A stretch of DNA of 33,301 nucleotides from Amycolatopsis coloradensis (GTDB lineage Bacteria > Actinomycetota > Actinomycetes > Mycobacteriales > Pseudonocardiaceae): NCBI RefSeq assembly GCF_037997115.1, contig NZ_CP150484.1, positions 5,988,236-6,021,536 of the forward strand, written 5' to 3'. A model generated the notes under the pieces. The model made no database searches, was not told the DNA's origin, and worked only from the letters and a program-made list of their open reading frames with translations. The position numbers and the translations under genes are program-made. Shown here in pieces: positions 23,836 through 31,522 of this stretch (position 1 is the first letter of the stretch; each line of letters begins with the position of its first letter).

Positions 23836-24822
23836 TCAGCGACCGTCGCGTCGCAGGGTGCGGTAGGGCGGGCAGCCGTAGGTGGTGCGGTAGTGGTGGG
23901 CGAAGCGGCCGGGGTGGAAGAAGCCCCAGCGGGCGCCGATCTCGGTGACCGTGACCCCGGTGCCGGGGTCGGCGGCCAGGAGTTCTTGGTGGGCTTGCTG
24001 GAGGCGGGCTTGGCGGAGGTAGCCCATCGGGGTGGTGCCGCGGTGTCTGCGGAAGGCGTATTGCAGTGCGCGGATGGTCACATGCGCCGTGGTGGCGATG
24101 TCGGCGACCGAGATGTCCTCGTGGGCGTGGTCGTCGATGTACGCGATCGCGCGCTGGAGGGTGGCCGGGTGGGAGTCGTGGCGGTCTTCGATGGTGGGCT
24201 CGGTAAGTGCGGTGTTGGGGAAGGTGGTCAACGCGGTGGTGGCCAGCAGTCGTCCGGCCGTGCTCGCCACGAGTGGTTCCCGCATGGCGTGCGGTTGGTC
24301 GCGCAAGCCGGTGGCGAGGTAGTCGATGGTCGCGGTCAGATGCTGCGCGGCGGTCCGAGTGGCGGGGCGCAGGTCGGTGAACCGGACCGGGGTGTCGCGG
24401 CGAGTCGTCTCGGTGGCGGCGACCTGATCCAGCGTCGCGAAGGGAAGGGTGGCGACCAGGACGGTGCCGTCACACCACCGCACGCGGTACGGCGGGCCCT
24501 GCTCGTCCCGGGAGGCGAGGAGCACCTCGCCGGGCCCGAACCGGTGCTCGACACTTCGGGACCAGTAGTCCATCGTCATGGCGCGAGGGAAGGCGATGAG
24601 CAACATCGGGAGCGGTTCCACATTGACCGTGAGATTGTGGGTTTGCGAGCCGCTGTCGATGGTGAACGCGTCGGTGGCCATCCGGGTATGCCGGTAGCGG
24701 TAGCCCTTCTTGCTGCCGGTGAGCCTGATGTCGGCGCCGTAGACACCGGTGATGAATTCGCCCGCCTGGTCGCTGTCGGTGGTCTCGAACAGCAGATCCC
24801 GGGGCGGTGTAGATGCGGCCAT
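23836..24822 (-). CDS. AraC-family transcription regulator
   Basis: The 328-aa product has the C-terminal double helix-turn-helix of AraC regulators. The first is AIAYIDDHAHEDISVADIAT followed by TIRALQYAFRRHRGTTPMGYLR. The second is GVTVTEIGARWGFFHPGRFA followed by YGCPPYRTLRR. The N-terminal 200 residues resemble the cupin-like sensor half of the larger AraC proteins (DSGSQTHNL, then FGPGEVLLASRD). I place the start at ATG 24822 because AAGGAG stands nine bases upstream; a longer open frame to 24942 lacks one. The 300 bases upstream contain no other gene. Targets and ligand are unknown. Confidence 0.88.
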   Translation of the reverse strand: MAASTPPRDLLFETTDSDQAGEFITGVYGADIRLTGSKKGYRYRHTRMATDAFTIDSGSQTHNLTVNVEPLPMLLIAFPRAMTMDYWSRSVEHRFGPGEVLLASRDEQGPPYRVRWCDGTVLVATLPFATLDQVAATETTRRDTPVRFTDLRPATRTAAQHLTATIDYLATGLRDQPHAMREPLVASTAGRLLATTALTTFPNTALTEPTIEDRHDSHPATLQRAIAYIDDHAHEDISVADIATTAHVTIRALQYAFRRHRGTTPMGYLRQARLQQAHQELLAADPGTGVTVTEIGARWGFFHPGRFAHHYRTTYGCPPYRTLRRDGR

Positions 24823-25120
24823 CGTCAGAACTCCTTGACGCGACAAGACACTGGCGACGTGGGGTCCGGCCGCCGCCATCAGGACGGCGAGCAGCCTCCT
24901 CCCCTCGGCCCGGGAATGGGAGTTCCAGAAAGCCACCGTCACGCGGTTGGAGCAGAAAACCAGGGCGAAATCACTCTGATAGGTCCAGCAGGCCCCATCG
25001 TCCGCTCGTCGGCATGAGCGTGCGCTTGGCCCGCCAGGGCCAAGTCACGATCGATCAGCCCGACGTTCGCCGGTTATGGAAGACTGAGCTTCGTGGAGGG
25101 GCAGGTCTGGCCAGAGGTCG

Positions 25121-25450
25121 GTGATCGCGGACGCGGTCGTCGGTGTAGTTCACGAATCGATTCTGGTCATGAGAGCGATGGCCCATCGACGTGAAAGCAT
25201 GTGCGACGAGTTCTTTCCAGGTTGCGACTACCAACAGCAGATCCGCGAGCTGGCGGACTTGTGCGACAACCTCGTGCCTGGGTTGCGGCCGACCGGTCCA
25301 CGACGCGCGCAAGACGCGTTGCAGTTCACCTGGGACAACCGAAGTCGGCACCAACAGGACTGGATCCGTCATTGCCTCGCCAGACGTGGGCTCCGTGTCG
25401 AAGATTTAATTTCGACGGCGCCTCGTCGGCGTCGGGTCATGCCCAACTGA
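25121..25450 (+). CDS. Hypothetical protein
   Basis: The 109-aa frame starts with GTG at 25121 (in-frame ATG codons at 25169 and later are alternatives). It contains a helical-looking section (YQQQIRELADLCDNLVPGL, then RAQDALQFTWDNRSRHQQDW) and a basic end. The opposite strand is also open here but reads less like protein. No family is recognised and no ribosome site stands out, so confidence is limited. Confidence 0.4.
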   Translation: MIADAVVGVVHESILVMRAMAHRRESMCDEFFPGCDYQQQIRELADLCDNLVPGLRPTGPRRAQDALQFTWDNRSRHQQDWIRHCLARRGLRVEDLISTAPRRRRVMPN

Positions 25451-26065
25451 CTATTCGGCGCAAATCGCAGCGGACTGCATCAATCGTAACCATGTCGGCT
25501 TCTGCTCATCGGCATTTCCGGAGGTTCGATTGCCGTCGCCATGATCGGTCCGCGAGGTGGATCTGGAACATGTTCTCTCGGTGGATCACCTGCTGCTGGT
25601 GGTCCACCGACTGGCAAATGTGGTGGTCCAGCAACGGGTGGCGAACGACACCACCTGGATCCGCGCCTCCGCAACAGCCAAGGGGTAAGGACCGAGGAAA
25701 GGCAGAGTGTGCCCGCCTCGCGAGCCGCGGATCAGGCACGGTCTGACCTCACGAACAAAAGTCTCCCCTACCGAACCCGGCGCGGTCGGTTGTCACGGAG
25801 AAACGCGGTCGCACCTGACGAACAAAACAGGCAGGCGGTAGAAGCAGTGCGGCCGTGCCGATCCCGCCACGAAGCCACCGAAGAGGATACGAATAGATGC
25901 CCGCCGATCCCATCCCATGTCGCGAAAGTCGATATCGGTGATAACGAGCTTTTACCTGCCAGTTCGTTGGCGCGCCAGCACAGCTGTTGCACCTCTGATA
26001 GCTTTGCCAACAGGCTCGCAGGGCCCTTGCCTGCGTCGTAGGCACGCATACGTAAGCTTTCTGCC
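25451..26065. other. Gene-poor stretch
   Basis: No well supported gene lies in these 600 bases. A minus-strand frame at 25768-26049 begins 17 bases after the STAND-like gene's stop. Its first half reads plausibly (LLAKLSEVQQLCWRANELAG), so it might be a small downstream gene, but it has no ribosome site and its end looks random. Confidence 0.35.
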
Positions 26066-28045
26066 CTATTCCCGATCGGCCCGCAGGTCAGCCAACCGGT
26101 CAGCGGCGAACGGGTCGCCGTTGTCGGCGCGCTTTCGCAGTTGCTCGATGTCTCCCCGCTCGGCTAGCAGGTCCGCCAGCCAGAATGCAGCGCTCCTGTC
26201 TCCGTTGTCGGCGCGCTCGCGCAACTGCTCGACGTCTCCCCCTGCGGCCAGCAGCCTTCCCAGCTGGAATCGGGCTTCTCCGTGTCCATTGTTGGCGCGC
26301 TCGCGCAGCTGCTCGACGTCGCCCTGCTTGAACAGCAGGTCAACCATTTTGTCGGCGGCGTACGTGTCACCGTTGTCGGTGCGCTCACGCAGCTGCTCGA
26401 AGTCGCCCCGCTCGGCCAGCAGGCCGGCAAACCGCAAGGCGGCGGAGTAGTCGCCGTTGTCGGCGCGCTCGCGCAGCTGCGCGAGGTCTGCCCGTTCAGC
26501 CAGCAGGTCAGCAAAATGGAGAGCGGCGTTCGGGTCGCCCTTGTCGGCGCGCTCACGCAACTGGTCGAGGTCTTCCCGCGCGGCCAGCAGGCTAGCCAAC
26601 TGCGAAGAGACGAACGGGGCACCGTTGTCGGCGAGCTGTCGGTACAGGGCAATGGCTTCATGGTCTCGGCCGCGGCGTTTGGCGCTGTCGGCCAAATGGT
26701 AGGCGTCGTCGGGATGGTAGTGGCGGGTCAGGGCGCGCCAGGCTGTGTCGGGGAGGTGTTCGGCGTGGCGGACACGGAGGGCGTGCTGGTAAAGGTAGTC
26801 GGCGACCTGGTAGCCGGTGATGGTTCCCATACCGGAGGCGACCGGGCAGAGGGTGCAGGTGGCGCCGTGCAACAGTTCGGTGGCGTAGTCCAGGGCGTCG
26901 TCGAGCCAGCGTGGCGGCGGTGTGGCCTGCTGCCGACTGGTGAGGTAGCCGGGGGCTGCGGCTTCGAGGTAGTCGCGGGTGAGGGGTGCGTGGGCGCCGA
27001 CGCTGCGGGCGTCGAGAGCAGCAGTGATGACCGCTTTGGCGTAGGTGGGCGCGTGTTCCCAGCGTCGGATCAGTTCCGGGCCCGCAGCCATCACCTGGGT
27101 GAAGCCGGCGTCGGGGGTGTCGAGCGCGACTCGGATCCGGCGATCGGCGTGGGCGAGCTCTTCGGCGCGGCGCCGTTCGTGTGTGCTGAGCGTGTCGGGC
27201 ACGGTGAGCACGTCGGCCAGGTCGAGCAGCCGCCGGTCGTTGGCGTAGGGGTCCGGTTCACCGGCTGCGGGGAGTGCGCTGCGCTTGGTGCGTTCGCCGG
27301 GCCAGCACGTCGCCACCAGCACCACGCCTGCCTCGATCATCCCGCGGACCTCTCCCGCCGGCACGCCTCCGCGGAAGTCGAGGTAGTCCTGCAATTCGTC
27401 TAGCCACACCACCGTCCGGCCCGCCGGGTGTCCGGCGAACTCTCGCAGCACGTCGGCCTCGCCGGGGTGCAGCAGCCACCAGTCCGGCAGCACGGTCTTC
27501 ACCGCCTCGAACAGCGCGCGGGTCTTCCCCACCGACGAGTCCCCGGTCACCAGGACGAATCCGCCCTGCTGCCCGGCGATGGTGATCTTGGTGCGCAGGT
27601 CGGCGTCGAAGTCCCGAGGAACGTAGGGCGGCAGCTCCTGTTGCCCGCACGTGGCGGGGCAGTCGTCGGCGGGTTGGTCGACCTGGATGGCGGCGTGCAC
27701 GCCCAGTACCCGCGGACGCGCGTCCCGGACCCGTACCGCTCCGGGCGGGCGCTGTAGGTGGGAGTTCACGACGCGATCCAGCGCCTGAAGCCACGGCCGC
27801 TGCGCCTGCTCCCCGAGGACGCCGCATGCTGCCAGCCAGGTCTCCACCGTTTCCTCTTTCGGTACCGACCTGGCGTTGATCACGTCACTGGCGGTGGAAC
27901 TGGGAAGAGTTCGCTGCCGCCCACCGTGTGGCGAGAGCTTCCTTGCTGCGGCAGCGAGGTCTCTGAGGGAGAAGCCACGGTCGCGACGTAGCTGATCAAG
28001 CGCCGCGGCCAGCTGGTCCAGAGTGGCGATCTCCCCCAGCTCCAT
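26066..28045 (-). CDS. XRE-HTH / P-loop NTPase (STAND-like) with C-terminal helical repeats
   Basis: The 659-aa product (ATG 28045, AAGGAGGAT upstream) has three parts. Residues 1-75 form an XRE-type HTH (RRDRGFSLRDLAAAARKL). Residues about 145-460 are a P-loop NTPase with Walker A GDSSVGKT at 168-175 and Walker B TVVWLDELQ at 211-219, followed by the long helical arm region typical of STAND proteins. Residues about 487-654 are six tandem 28-residue repeats with consensus GDxEQLRERADNGDxxAA. STAND NTPases are signal-driven switches, several of them in anti-phage defence; repeats usually sense a partner. No effector domain was recognised, so the HTH could be the output. The function is inferred only. 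Confidence 0.8.
   Translation of the reverse strand: MELGEIATLDQLAAALDQLRRDRGFSLRDLAAAARKLSPHGGRQRTLPSSTASDVINARSVPKEETVETWLAACGVLGEQAQRPWLQALDRVVNSHLQRPPGAVRVRDARPRVLGVHAAIQVDQPADDCPATCGQQELPPYVPRDFDADLRTKITIAGQQGGFVLVTGDSSVGKTRALFEAVKTVLPDWWLLHPGEADVLREFAGHPAGRTVVWLDELQDYLDFRGGVPAGEVRGMIEAGVVLVATCWPGERTKRSALPAAGEPDPYANDRRLLDLADVLTVPDTLSTHERRRAEELAHADRRIRVALDTPDAGFTQVMAAGPELIRRWEHAPTYAKAVITAALDARSVGAHAPLTRDYLEAAAPGYLTSRQQATPPPRWLDDALDYATELLHGATCTLCPVASGMGTITGYQVADYLYQHALRVRHAEHLPDTAWRALTRHYHPDDAYHLADSAKRRGRDHEAIALYRQLADNGAPFVSSQLASLLAAREDLDQLRERADKGDPNAALHFADLLAERADLAQLRERADNGDYSAALRFAGLLAERGDFEQLRERTDNGDTYAADKMVDLLFKQGDVEQLRERANNGHGEARFQLGRLLAAGGDVEQLRERADNGDRSAAFWLADLLAERGDIEQLRKRADNGDPFAADRLADLRADRE
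26084..26587 (-). repeat. Six 84-bp tandem repeats within the NTPase gene
   Basis: The DNA encodes six consecutive 28-residue units, each containing a version of QLRERADNGD. The units are close in sequence but not identical; for example one has NNGHGEARFQ instead of DNGDRSAAFW. The block ends five codons before the stop. Such arrays expand and contract by recombination. Confidence 0.85.
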
Positions 28046-28301
28046 GCTGACGATCCTCCTTCACCGCGGCAGTTGCCTGTCCGGCGAACGCCATCGGACA
28101 CGCGCCGGACACCGTACTCAGTCTCTCGACGCCGCCACGTCGTTACTGGTGACCCCACCACTGCCCCTGCCTGCCCGCGACCCATTGTCCGGGTCCGTCC
28201 GGCCCGCGTGCCGGACCCGGCTCCCAGTGCCGACGCTGGCCAGCAACACAAACGAGCACGGCCAGGCCGGGCTCCCGACCTTGGAGAACAGGACACACAG
28301 C

Positions 28302-28502
28302 ATGTGGACGCCGCTGATCACCCTCACCACACTGGTGCTCCTCACCGCCGCCGGTGCCGCCATGGTCGTCACCCTCACGACCAACAACCCCAGTCGGGGC
28401 CACCGTGCGCTGACCCTGCTCAAGATCCTGATCGGAGCCATCCTCGGCGGCACCGGCCTGCTCGCCACCGTGATCCGTCTCCACCAGGCCGGTCTTCTGT
28501 GA
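28302..28502 (+). CDS. Small two-span membrane protein
   Basis: The 66-aa product starts at ATG 28302 and has two hydrophobic helices: LITLTTLVLLTAAGAAMVV (about residues 5-23) and LLKILIGAILGGTGLLATVI (about residues 39-58), with a polar turn between them. It ends 18 bases before the orphan nuclease domain but in a different frame, so it does not supply a signal peptide to it. No family is recognised. It is divergent from the STAND-like gene. Confidence 0.55.
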   Translation: MWTPLITLTTLVLLTAAGAAMVVTLTTNNPSRGHRALTLLKILIGAILGGTGLLATVIRLHQAGLL

Positions 28503-28520
28503 CACCGACACAGCTCGTCC

Positions 28521-29027
28521 GTGCGCTGTGACAGCACCCCGACCGTGGGGCCGAACACCGGCGGCTGCGTGTATGCCCAATTCACCCCGACCTACGACGT
28601 GTCCACCCTCAACAACGACACCGCCCAGGTCGCCTGGCACATCCAGTGGGCACAACGCAACCTCGCCGGCAAGTGGGGCAGGAAAGGCTTCGGGCCCGAG
28701 CTCACGCGCACCATGGACAGCGCGTTGATCACCGCCAACCGGAACGTCGCCTGCCCGGCGAGCATCCCGCGCCCGGTAGGGAAGTCGTGCGACGAGTACC
28801 CGTTCGCCAGCACCTACCAGGGAGGCTCGCTCAACCCGGACCACTCCTGCTACATGGTGCCCGCGACCCAGAACAGCCTCGAGGGCAGCCGCTACCGCCG
28901 CCCCTGGTACGCCGCCAACCGCGTGCTGGACAAGGACAAGTTCTGGGTGAACGTGGTCCTGCCCGCCGGGATTACCGACCAGGAGATCACCGAGAAGACC
29001 CGGGCGTTCGTGAAGTGCCCGGGATAA
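28521..29027 (+). CDS. NucA/NucB-type DNase domain, leaderless orphan module
   Basis: The frame of 168 aa opens with GTG but has no ribosome site and no signal peptide. The sequence is a NucA/NucB-type non-specific DNase domain: AHHIQWAQ-like helix, TANRNVACP, then SCDEYPFASTYQGG with the acidic active-site core, and a C-terminal YAANRVLDKDKFWV. It aligns with the last 155 residues of the exported protein at 31523-33229 and begins at the same point (RCD). It therefore looks like a displaced C-terminal module, silent unless joined to a leader. The gene after it resembles the NucA inhibitor ComJ. Note that the QG motif before the last helix is LEG here. Confidence 0.75.
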   Translation: MRCDSTPTVGPNTGGCVYAQFTPTYDVSTLNNDTAQVAWHIQWAQRNLAGKWGRKGFGPELTRTMDSALITANRNVACPASIPRPVGKSCDEYPFASTYQGGSLNPDHSCYMVPATQNSLEGSRYRRPWYAANRVLDKDKFWVNVVLPAGITDQEITEKTRAFVKCPG

Positions 29028-29046
29028 CCTAGCTATCCAGCTCGAT

Positions 29047-29075
29047 GGGGTGGGGCCGCGCCGCGGTCTCACCCC
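29047..29075 (+). terminator. Strong hairpin after the orphan nuclease
   Basis: GGGGTGGGGCCG and CGGTCTCACCCC form a 12-bp stem with two G-U pairs and a 5-base loop, 19 bases after the stop codon. It separates the nuclease module from the promoter of the inhibitor-like gene. Confidence 0.65.
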
Positions 29076-29143
29076 TGTCACGTTCCCGCACAAGGAATAG
29101 AGACCGATGCCTGCCACGATGACTAGCTCGGCAACGTCCGTGA

Positions 29144-29188
29144 GGCTCGCGGTCAGCCACTCAAGTTGATCTATACTGACCGCGAGCC
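29144..29188 (+). promoter_or_regulatory. Inverted repeat overlapping a likely promoter of the inhibitor-like gene
   Basis: GGCTCGCGGTCAG (29144-29156) and CTGACCGCGAGCC (29176-29188) are perfect 13-bp inverted copies, 19 bases apart. A good -10-like TATACT (29172-29177) lies against the right arm, and the -35 position would fall in the left arm. Start codon is at 29209. The layout suits an operator that blocks the promoter, or a leader hairpin. Confidence 0.55.
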
Positions 29189-29208
29189 CGTGTCACGGAG
29201 AGGAACCC

Positions 29209-29661
29209 ATGGCAGGCGACACCCCCGTCGAGGTGCACACCGCGACCATCCCCGTCGACCACTCCCAGTTCACGATCTTCGATGTGTTCGGCAACGACAC
29301 CTACGCAGACCTACCCATCCCTCAGGATCCAGACTGGCTCGTCAGCGCCGGCAGCGGCGGTGCCTTGTTCCACACCTCCGACCGTGCTCTGTCCGCCGAA
29401 GTGACCCTCGAGATCTGGGCTCACGAGCCAGCTCACGACATCGACGAAACACCTCACGAAGAGCACGTCTTCAACTCTCCCACCGGCCGCCTCATGATCG
29501 CCTGCATAACGGCCTCGCCCAGTGACAAGAACGTCGCGCTCCCTGCATCCGGCGACTACAAGCTTCGCGCCCGACGAACCCGCACAAGCAACATCGCCGA
29601 ACCTGGAGACCCTGACGTTTACAAAGAATCCTGGACGGTGCAGGTCTGGCCGCACCGGTGA
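29209..29661 (+). CDS. ComJ (Nin)-like nuclease inhibitor / immunity protein
   Basis: The 150-aa soluble acidic protein starts at ATG 29209 with GGAGAGG upstream. It resembles Bacillus ComJ (Nin), the inhibitor of the DNase NucA. DHSQFTIFD near the N-terminus matches the family's H-QFTVF motif. A mid-protein strand (GGALFHTSDRALSAEVTLEI) corresponds to the ADGAISFE region, and VALPASGDYKLRARR matches the LPKGDYQL segment. The gene follows a NucA/NucB-type domain on the same strand, the expected partner. Two NucA-like proteins within 4 kb need protection of the producer. The similarity is recalled, not computed, so the assignment is probable rather than certain. Confidence 0.7.
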   Translation: MAGDTPVEVHTATIPVDHSQFTIFDVFGNDTYADLPIPQDPDWLVSAGSGGALFHTSDRALSAEVTLEIWAHEPAHDIDETPHEEHVFNSPTGRLMIACITASPSDKNVALPASGDYKLRARRTRTSNIAEPGDPDVYKESWTVQVWPHR

Positions 29662-30105
29662 ACCACATCATGACAGACAGATTCACGATACGACCGCGCC
29701 CCGGCGCTAGAATGCATCACGCCCTGGAGGCTCGACCGACCACCGTTGGCCTCTCCCCAGGCCACGAGGAGCCTGTACACCCTGCCGGGCCGTAACAGCA
29801 CACACTCCCGGCAGCGCCTCACCCACATCAACCGCGTCATCAGCCAGCGCCTTAGACGGGCAGCCGGGTGGTTTCGCTGTGAGAGCGAGCCGAGCAGCGG
29901 CGGAGGGAGAAGCCAATGAGGCGTGATCTGCGACTGGCGCGTTGCGGCGGTATGCGCAGGACTATGGAAACCTGCTACAGCGCAAGCGTTCGAGCACTTT
30001 CCTGCACACGCTTCCCAGTCTCCTCCACACATCAGATTCAGTCCTTCGCCGGAGTGTCAGCATGACGACCGCCCTGCACTCCGGCCTGTGGTCCGACTTG
30101 GTCTG
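29662..30105. other. Gene-free stretch
   Basis: About 440 bases without a supported gene. The only candidate is a 14-codon frame at 30062-30106 (MTTALHSGLWSDLV) whose TGA overlaps the TPR gene's ATG as TGATG, a possible leader. Confidence 0.4.
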
Positions 30106-31002
30106 ATGTCACACGCGGACTCGGCCCGACGTGCCGTCGACCTGTACCGCCGCTACCTTGCGACGAACGAGCTGGCCGCTTTACGCGAGTCGGTGGAGCT
30201 GCTGCGTCGGGCCACTAGGGCGCCGTAACCCCAGCTCTCCTGGGTAGCGAACCTCGGCGCTGGCCTGATTCTGCTGTTCGAACGTGTGGACGACCTCGAC
30301 TTGCTGTTCGAGGGGGTAGCGGCATGCCGGCAGGTGGTCGCGCTGGCGCCCGGCGACCCCGCCTATCTGTCCAACCTGGCCGCCGCACTAGAGATGATGT
30401 ACTGGCACACCTCCGACACTGAGGTGCTGGACGACGCAGTACGCGTCGCGCGAGAGGCCGTGGCGGCGACACCGGATCACGACCATTCGCGGATGATGCG
30501 GCTGTCGAATCTATCGAACTCCTTGCGCACGCAGTATGTTCGCACCGGCGACGAAGCGACGATCCGGAAAGCGGTCGACGTCGGCGAGCGCGCGGTGTCC
30601 ATGTTGGATGGTCCTGGAGACGATACGAGCAAGAAGGCGTTCGACGCCACGCCCGAATCCCACCCCAACCGGCCCGACGTCCTGTCGAATCTGGCCCTGC
30701 GCCGCGCCGCCGCAGCGATCGACCTCGCCGGCGTCGAGGCCGGGGTGGCCCTCGCGCGACAGGCTCTCGAATGGACCGATAAGCAGATCCCTGACCGGGC
30801 GCACAATGAAGCCTGCTTGGCGTCGACCTTGCGTTCCCACTTCAACTTCAGCGGTGAGGTGAGTTCGCTCGCCGAGGCGGCCGGACTGGCGCGGTCCGCG
30901 ATGCTTCGCACCCGGAACGACAACAAGAACCTGGCCAACAGGCTTGTCGAATACGGCACCGCGCCTGGCGTAGCCGCGCCACAGGGGCGCGAGCACGTCT
31001 GA
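30106..31002 (+). pseudogene. TPR-repeat protein interrupted by an in-frame stop
   Basis: From ATG 30106 the frame gives 40 residues of a TPR-type helix pair (RAVDLYRRYLATNELAALRE) and stops at TAA 30226-30228. The same frame continues immediately as QLSWVANLGAGLILLFERVDDLDLL and 240 further residues of TPR-like repeats to 31002. The family is the long tandem-TPR kind that usually ends in a CHAT protease or similar domain; none is present, so the 3' part may be missing as well. A GTG at 30286 could restart translation. Either a nonsense mutation or read error explains the stop; no frameshift is needed. Confidence 0.65.
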
Positions 31003-31074
31003 TTCGCGGCCGGACGCGAAGACGCCGCGGTATGAGCCCTCCACCACTCCAGGACGGTCCTTCGTCGAGGGCGA

Positions 31075-31338
31075 TCAGTTGAACGGCCCCTCGAGCCCGA
31101 AACGAACGTGACCTGGATAGCTGTCAATGACGAGGTACCAGAAGTCGTCGTGGGGCAGAATCAGCTCGATCGGGCTGGCTTCCCAGAATTCGCCGTACCA
31201 CAGGTCGTACTCTTCTCCGTCGAGATACGCCTGAAGTTCTCGGCGTTCATCAAGCAGACCCTCGCGGTAGTACCGCGCAACGTCAGCTCGAAGCGCTCCA
31301 GCCGCGCAAGACCCGATCTCGTACCACAGGTGCTCCAC
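31075..31338 (-). CDS. Small acidic hypothetical protein
   Basis: The 87-aa product (GTG at 31338 behind AAGAGG; the frame is open to 31566 but the extra residues look non-coding) is acidic and aromatic. Segments include ARYYREGLLDERRELQAYLD, YDLWYGEFWEASPIELILP and DDFWYLVIDSYPGHVRFG. It diverges from the exported nuclease gene, with 185 bases between. Small acidic proteins next to toxins are often immunity proteins, but I recognise no immunity family, so this is a guess. Confidence 0.5.
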   Translation of the reverse strand: MEHLWYEIGSCAAGALRADVARYYREGLLDERRELQAYLDGEEYDLWYGEFWEASPIELILPHDDFWYLVIDSYPGHVRFGLEGPFN

Positions 31339-31522
31339 ACACCTCTTTCTAGCGACGATCCGCTGCCAGCGGAACCGCGCCGTGGGGGGTGATCCGACCA
31401 CCGCTGCCGGAGCTTCCCGCGGATAACAGGACAAGGTTTGCCGTGTCATCAGGATTTCATCGTGAATCGCTAACGTCGATCGCCGGAATGCGGCACAGCG
31501 ACGGGCGAAAGGTGACAGGCAG

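Noticed and set aside
26084..26587. CRISPR array
   Set aside because: The 84-bp periodic repeat is continuous coding sequence with no unique spacers.
26282..27403. 373-aa plus-strand frame
   Set aside because: Antisense shadow of the repeat and NTPase part of the STAND-like gene; its apparent repeats come from the 84-bp DNA repeat.
28143..29117. 324-aa minus-strand frame
   Set aside because: Antisense to the orphan nuclease; no ribosome site and shadow composition.
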